Assembly: GCA_039794405.1 (NCBI GenBank)
Contig: JBDIVL010000024.1
Span: forward strand, 1 to 64,000
Direction of reading: 5' to 3'
Length of the DNA: 64,000 nt
From: JBDIVL01 sp039794405
Lineage (GTDB): Bacteria > Planctomycetota > Brocadiia > Brocadiales > Brocadiaceae
Positions within the stretch are counted from its first letter, which is position 1. Each line of letters opens with the position of its first letter. Below are positions 61,234-64,000 of this stretch, piece after piece. A model generated the notes under the pieces. The model had not been told where the DNA came from and did not search any database. It saw only the letters and a list, made by a program, of their open reading frames with translations. A program made the position numbers and the translations under genes.

Positions 61234-61762
61234 GACGGAGGTTCGAGGTCAAGTGCAAACCATTGTAGAATCGTGGCAGACATCCCCTGTGGACGTCTGA
61301 ACCGGTAACCATAATTTCTAAACAGATAATTATAGTTATTGATAACTTTCGTTGTTACATGCTTCAATTTTCTTGTTGTGGATTTCATAATAAGCATACC
61401 TTATTCATCATTAATCTTAAATTTTATAGAATTATATATGGTATATAGGCAGATTTTCAAGGAATAATTGCAACATATTGTGTATATAGTACGAAAAGGG
61501 CTTGTACAAAAAATCGGACTTGTACATTCATCTCCCATTTTTTCCCTCATAATGACATATTTTATGGGGTTATCACCCTACTTTAGTTGATAAACAGCAA
61601 ATAAATCTCCACTGTCATGATTTTTAGCATTGATTCCAGAAAAAGACCCGGGACTATTAAATACTTGACAAACCTCCACTGTTTGCTAAAATAGCGTAGC
61701 TTTGTTATTTATCTTATGTGCTTTAGTGGGATATAATTAACTCCAGGGTAAAGGAAAATACT
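61234..61762. other. Intergenic space between DUF2156 gene and gap
   Basis: No convincing gene. An 88-codon open frame on the minus strand (61397-61131) overlaps the DUF2156 start in another frame and matches no known family. The gap promoter lies near the right end. Confidence 0.45.
61665..61692 (+). promoter_or_regulatory. Sigma70-type promoter of gap
   Basis: TTGACA at 61665-61670 and TAAAAT at 61687-61692 with a 16-base spacer, 71 bases before the gap ATG. The match to the consensus is good and the position is sensible for the gap-pgk transcript. Confidence 0.6.
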
Positions 61763-62764
61763 ATGGCTATTAGGTTGGGTATAAACGGTTTTGGAAGGAT
61801 TGGAAGAAACGTCTTTCGTGTAATTGCCAAAAGAGGAGGCATTGATGTCTTGGCCATTAACGATCTAGCTGATTCAAAATCGTTAGCAATGTTATTAAAA
61901 TATGATTCAGTACACGGTAAATTTCAGGGAACAATTGAGGCAAAAGAAAAATCCTTGATTGTAAATGGCAAAGAAGTTGCCTTGCTTATGGAAAAAGACC
62001 CTTCTCAATTGCCGTGGAAATCCCTTGGTGTTGATATTGTAGTAGAGTCAACCGGGATATTTACCTCACGAGCAGAATGTGCAAAACACCTGGACGCAGG
62101 GGCAAAAAAAGTCATACTCTCTGCACCGGCTAAAGATAAAGTTGACGCCACAGTTGTTGTCGGTGTCAATCATAAAAACCTTAAACCAGAACATAAAATT
62201 ATCTCTAACGCCTCATGCACAACGAATTGCTTAGCGCCTTTAGCAAAGATCGTACACGATAATTTTGGGATTGAGAGAGGACTTATGACAACAATTCACG
62301 CATATACAAATGACCAGCGTGTGATTGACCTTATGCATAAAGACCCAAGAAGGGCAAGGGCAGCAGCAATGAACATCATCCCAACGACAACAGGAGCAGC
62401 CAAGGCCATCGGGGAAGTAATTCCAGCGCTGAAAGGTAAGCTAGATGGATTATCTATGCGTGTACCTGTCCCCAATGGTTCTGTAACAGACTTCATTGTA
62501 ACAGTATCAAAAGATATTACCATAGAAGATGTTAATGCAGCCATGAAAAGAGCTGCTGAAGGTGAATTGAAAGGTATTTTAGAATACAGCGAAGACCCTA
62601 TTGTGTCTTCTGATATTATAGGAAACACCCACTCAAGTATCTTCGATTCAACGTTAACCTATGTAATTGATAAACGTATGGCAAAAGTAGTATCCTGGTA
62701 TGATAATGAATGGGGCTTTTCCAATCGTATGGTAGATCTTATCATATTGCTCGCTTCTCTCTAA
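61763..62764 (+). CDS. gap: Glyceraldehyde-3-phosphate dehydrogenase
   Basis: A 333-residue type I GAPDH, converting glyceraldehyde-3-phosphate to 1,3-bisphosphoglycerate with NAD(P). NAD-binding start RLGINGFGRIGRNVFRVIAK, catalytic Cys in SNASCTTNCLAPLAKI, partner His in TTIHAYTNDQR, and terminal WYDNEWGFSNRMVDL. Length is normal. It is followed after 76 bases by pgk, the usual pairing for the next step. Confidence 0.96.
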   Translation: MAIRLGINGFGRIGRNVFRVIAKRGGIDVLAINDLADSKSLAMLLKYDSVHGKFQGTIEAKEKSLIVNGKEVALLMEKDPSQLPWKSLGVDIVVESTGIFTSRAECAKHLDAGAKKVILSAPAKDKVDATVVVGVNHKNLKPEHKIISNASCTTNCLAPLAKIVHDNFGIERGLMTTIHAYTNDQRVIDLMHKDPRRARAAAMNIIPTTTGAAKAIGEVIPALKGKLDGLSMRVPVPNGSVTDFIVTVSKDITIEDVNAAMKRAAEGELKGILEYSEDPIVSSDIIGNTHSSIFDSTLTYVIDKRMAKVVSWYDNEWGFSNRMVDLIILLASL

Positions 62765-62840
62765 CGAGATAATATTTCTCTTGTAGAAACCAGCCTTATT
62801 TACCTAAATCTACATAAACCTCTTTTATTGATAATTAACT

Positions 62841-64000
62841 ATGAACAAACTATTTATAAAAGATATAGATGTGAGAAAAAAAAGGGTTATGGTTCGAACG
62901 GATTACAATGTACCATTAGACGAAGACGGGAATATTACCGATGATACCAGGATAAGAGCAACCTTGCCAACAATTAACTATTTGTTAGACGAAAAGGCAA
63001 AGGTAATTATTGCTTCCCATTTAGGAAGACCCGAAGGCAAAGTAAATCCCAAGTATAGCCTGAAGCCAGCAGCAAGAAGACTACAGCGATTCCTCAATGA
63101 AAAAGTAAGGGTAATTATGGCTGATGACTGCACCGGCTCAAAGACAGAACAACAGATCAATGAGATGCAGTACGGCGATGTACTTGTCCTGGAGAATTTA
63201 AGATTTTATCCCGGGGAAGAAAAGAACGATCCATCCTTTGCAAAAGAGTTAGCCAGTTTGTGCGATGTATTCATTCAGGATGCCTTTGGGAACTGTCACA
63301 GGAAGCATGCATCGATGGTCGGCATTGATAATATTGTACCATCCGCAGCTGGATTCTTGCTCAAAAAAGAAATAGATTATTTTGAGAAGGCAGTCAACAA
63401 TCCCATGCGGCCTGTCGTTGCACTGCTTGGTGGCGCAAAGGTTTCTGATAAAATAAAGATAATTGAAAATTTAGCTAAAAAGATGGATAAAATCCTCATT
63501 GGGGGAGCAATGGCATTTACCTTCCTCAAATCACAGGGCTTTGGTATCGGCAGATCCTTGGTTGAGGATAGTATGCTCAATGTGGTAAAAAATTTAATGG
63601 ATATTTCAAAAAAAAATGGTACAAAGTTATATCTCCCAGTAGATTTTGTCGTTGCTGAAAATTTCGATGGCCGCGCAGAAACAAAAGTTGTCCCTTTTCA
63701 GGAAATACCGGAAAAATGGATGGCCTTAGATATTGGACCAGCAACAACAAAACTATTTGCCGAGGCACTTCAAGATGCAAAAACTATCTTATGGAATGGC
63801 CCCATGGGGGCGTTCGAGTTTGACGCGTTTAGCCGGGGAACATACGCAATGGTGGATACAGTAACCAGCTCACACGCCTCAACAATCGTAGGAGGGGGTG
63901 ACACCGATATGGCATTTCACAAATCAGGAAAAACCCACGAAGTATCATTTATCTCCACAGGTGGTGGAGCGTTTCTCAAGTTATTAGAGGGTGGAGAGCT
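62841..64000 (+). CDS. pgk: Phosphoglycerate kinase (3' truncated by the window)
   Basis: At least 386 residues are visible from ATG 62841 (MNKLFIKDIDVRKKRVMVRT). The frame is open at the window end. Family motifs: VRTDYNVPLDEDGNITDDTR, SHLGRPEGKVNPKYSLKPA, LENLRFYPGEEKND, LLGGAKVSDKIKIIENL, ILWNGPMGAFEFDAF and STGGGAFLKLLEGGEL near the end. Only about ten residues should be missing. The enzyme makes ATP from 1,3-bisphosphoglycerate. It lies just downstream of gap, likely in one operon. Confidence 0.95.
   Translation, partial: MNKLFIKDIDVRKKRVMVRTDYNVPLDEDGNITDDTRIRATLPTINYLLDEKAKVIIASHLGRPEGKVNPKYSLKPAARRLQRFLNEKVRVIMADDCTGSKTEQQINEMQYGDVLVLENLRFYPGEEKNDPSFAKELASLCDVFIQDAFGNCHRKHASMVGIDNIVPSAAGFLLKKEIDYFEKAVNNPMRPVVALLGGAKVSDKIKIIENLAKKMDKILIGGAMAFTFLKSQGFGIGRSLVEDSMLNVVKNLMDISKKNGTKLYLPVDFVVAENFDGRAETKVVPFQEIPEKWMALDIGPATTKLFAEALQDAKTILWNGPMGAFEFDAFSRGTYAMVDTVTSSHASTIVGGGDTDMAFHKSGKTHEVSFISTGGGAFLKLLEGGE

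Noticed and set aside
61131..61397. 88-codon minus-strand frame before the DUF2156 gene
   Set aside because: Overlaps that gene in another frame, no known family, unusual composition; might matter for the true start of the DUF2156 gene but not supported as a gene.
1..64000. CRISPR arrays, tRNA and rRNA genes
   Set aside because: No regularly spaced direct repeats and no tRNA-like T-loop/acceptor pairs were found on either strand by reading; palindromic repeats are irregularly spaced and unlike each other.

Overview
The window is a 64 kb stretch of bacterial chromosome, AT-rich overall. The gene set fits a planctomycete of the anammox order (Brocadiales; Kuenenia/Brocadia/Jettenia type). It holds three hopanoid genes (squalene-hopene cyclase, HpnH, HpnG), LpxK (so an outer membrane with lipid A), an ammonium channel, glutamate dehydrogenase, single-copy housekeeping genes scattered between small palindromic repeats, and relics of a hydrogenase/formate-hydrogenlyase-like complex. 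The lineage is inferred from gene content and style; no rRNA or marker tree was available. No tRNA, rRNA or CRISPR array was found.

Layout. 1-8.8 kb is an accessory island. A GC-rich, 5'-truncated CNNM/CorC protein is followed by a patchwork of gene fragments (metallo-beta-lactamase-fold start, EamA-transporter start). Next come a toxin-antitoxin pair with a frameshifted PIN-like toxin and a three-gene operon ending in a HEPN-domain protein. That operon lies between two decayed tails of restriction-modification methylase genes. An intact two-gene R-M system follows (nuclease-methylase fusion plus specificity subunit, no translocase), then a truncated XRE regulator. 9-15 kb carries a CzcA/CzcB heavy-metal efflux pair on the minus strand, with a four-helix-bundle (S23-type) gene between the two and a small His-rich exported protein upstream. 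No outer-membrane factor is present. 15.4-22.9 kb runs on the plus strand: an outer-membrane protein, ChrB, a small protein, an MFS carrier and a complete Fe(III)-type ABC importer.

23-31.5 kb is on the minus strand: IS110-type relic, secreted zinc metalloprotease, TPR protein, ammonium channel and squalene-hopene cyclase. 32-51.5 kb is mostly housekeeping: HDAC-like deacetylase, rpsT, def-fmt-DUF116-rsmB, pyruvate kinase, hpnH divergent from hpnG-purE, mtnA, a lipoprotein, thiD, an HNH protein, lpxK-ferredoxin-deoxyhypusine-synthase-like-endonuclease III, and pyrC-NYN-VanZ. 51.7-57 kb has a large unusual radical-SAM protein facing an MFS/ArsB-type permease pair. 57.6-64 kb has glutamate dehydrogenase, the eroded hydrogenase cluster, a DUF2156 protein, and gap-pgk, cut by the window end.

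The most interesting signals are: (i) the HEPN operon between two decayed R-M tails, a candidate undescribed defence module; (ii) the fossil group-4 hydrogenase/Hyf-like locus, in which three gene ends remain; (iii) a palindromic repeat family whose interior is flipped relative to its flanks between copies; (iv) the operon of ChrB, MFS and Fe-type ABC transporter without ChrA; and (v) the lpxK-linked ferredoxin/deoxyhypusine-synthase-like cassette.
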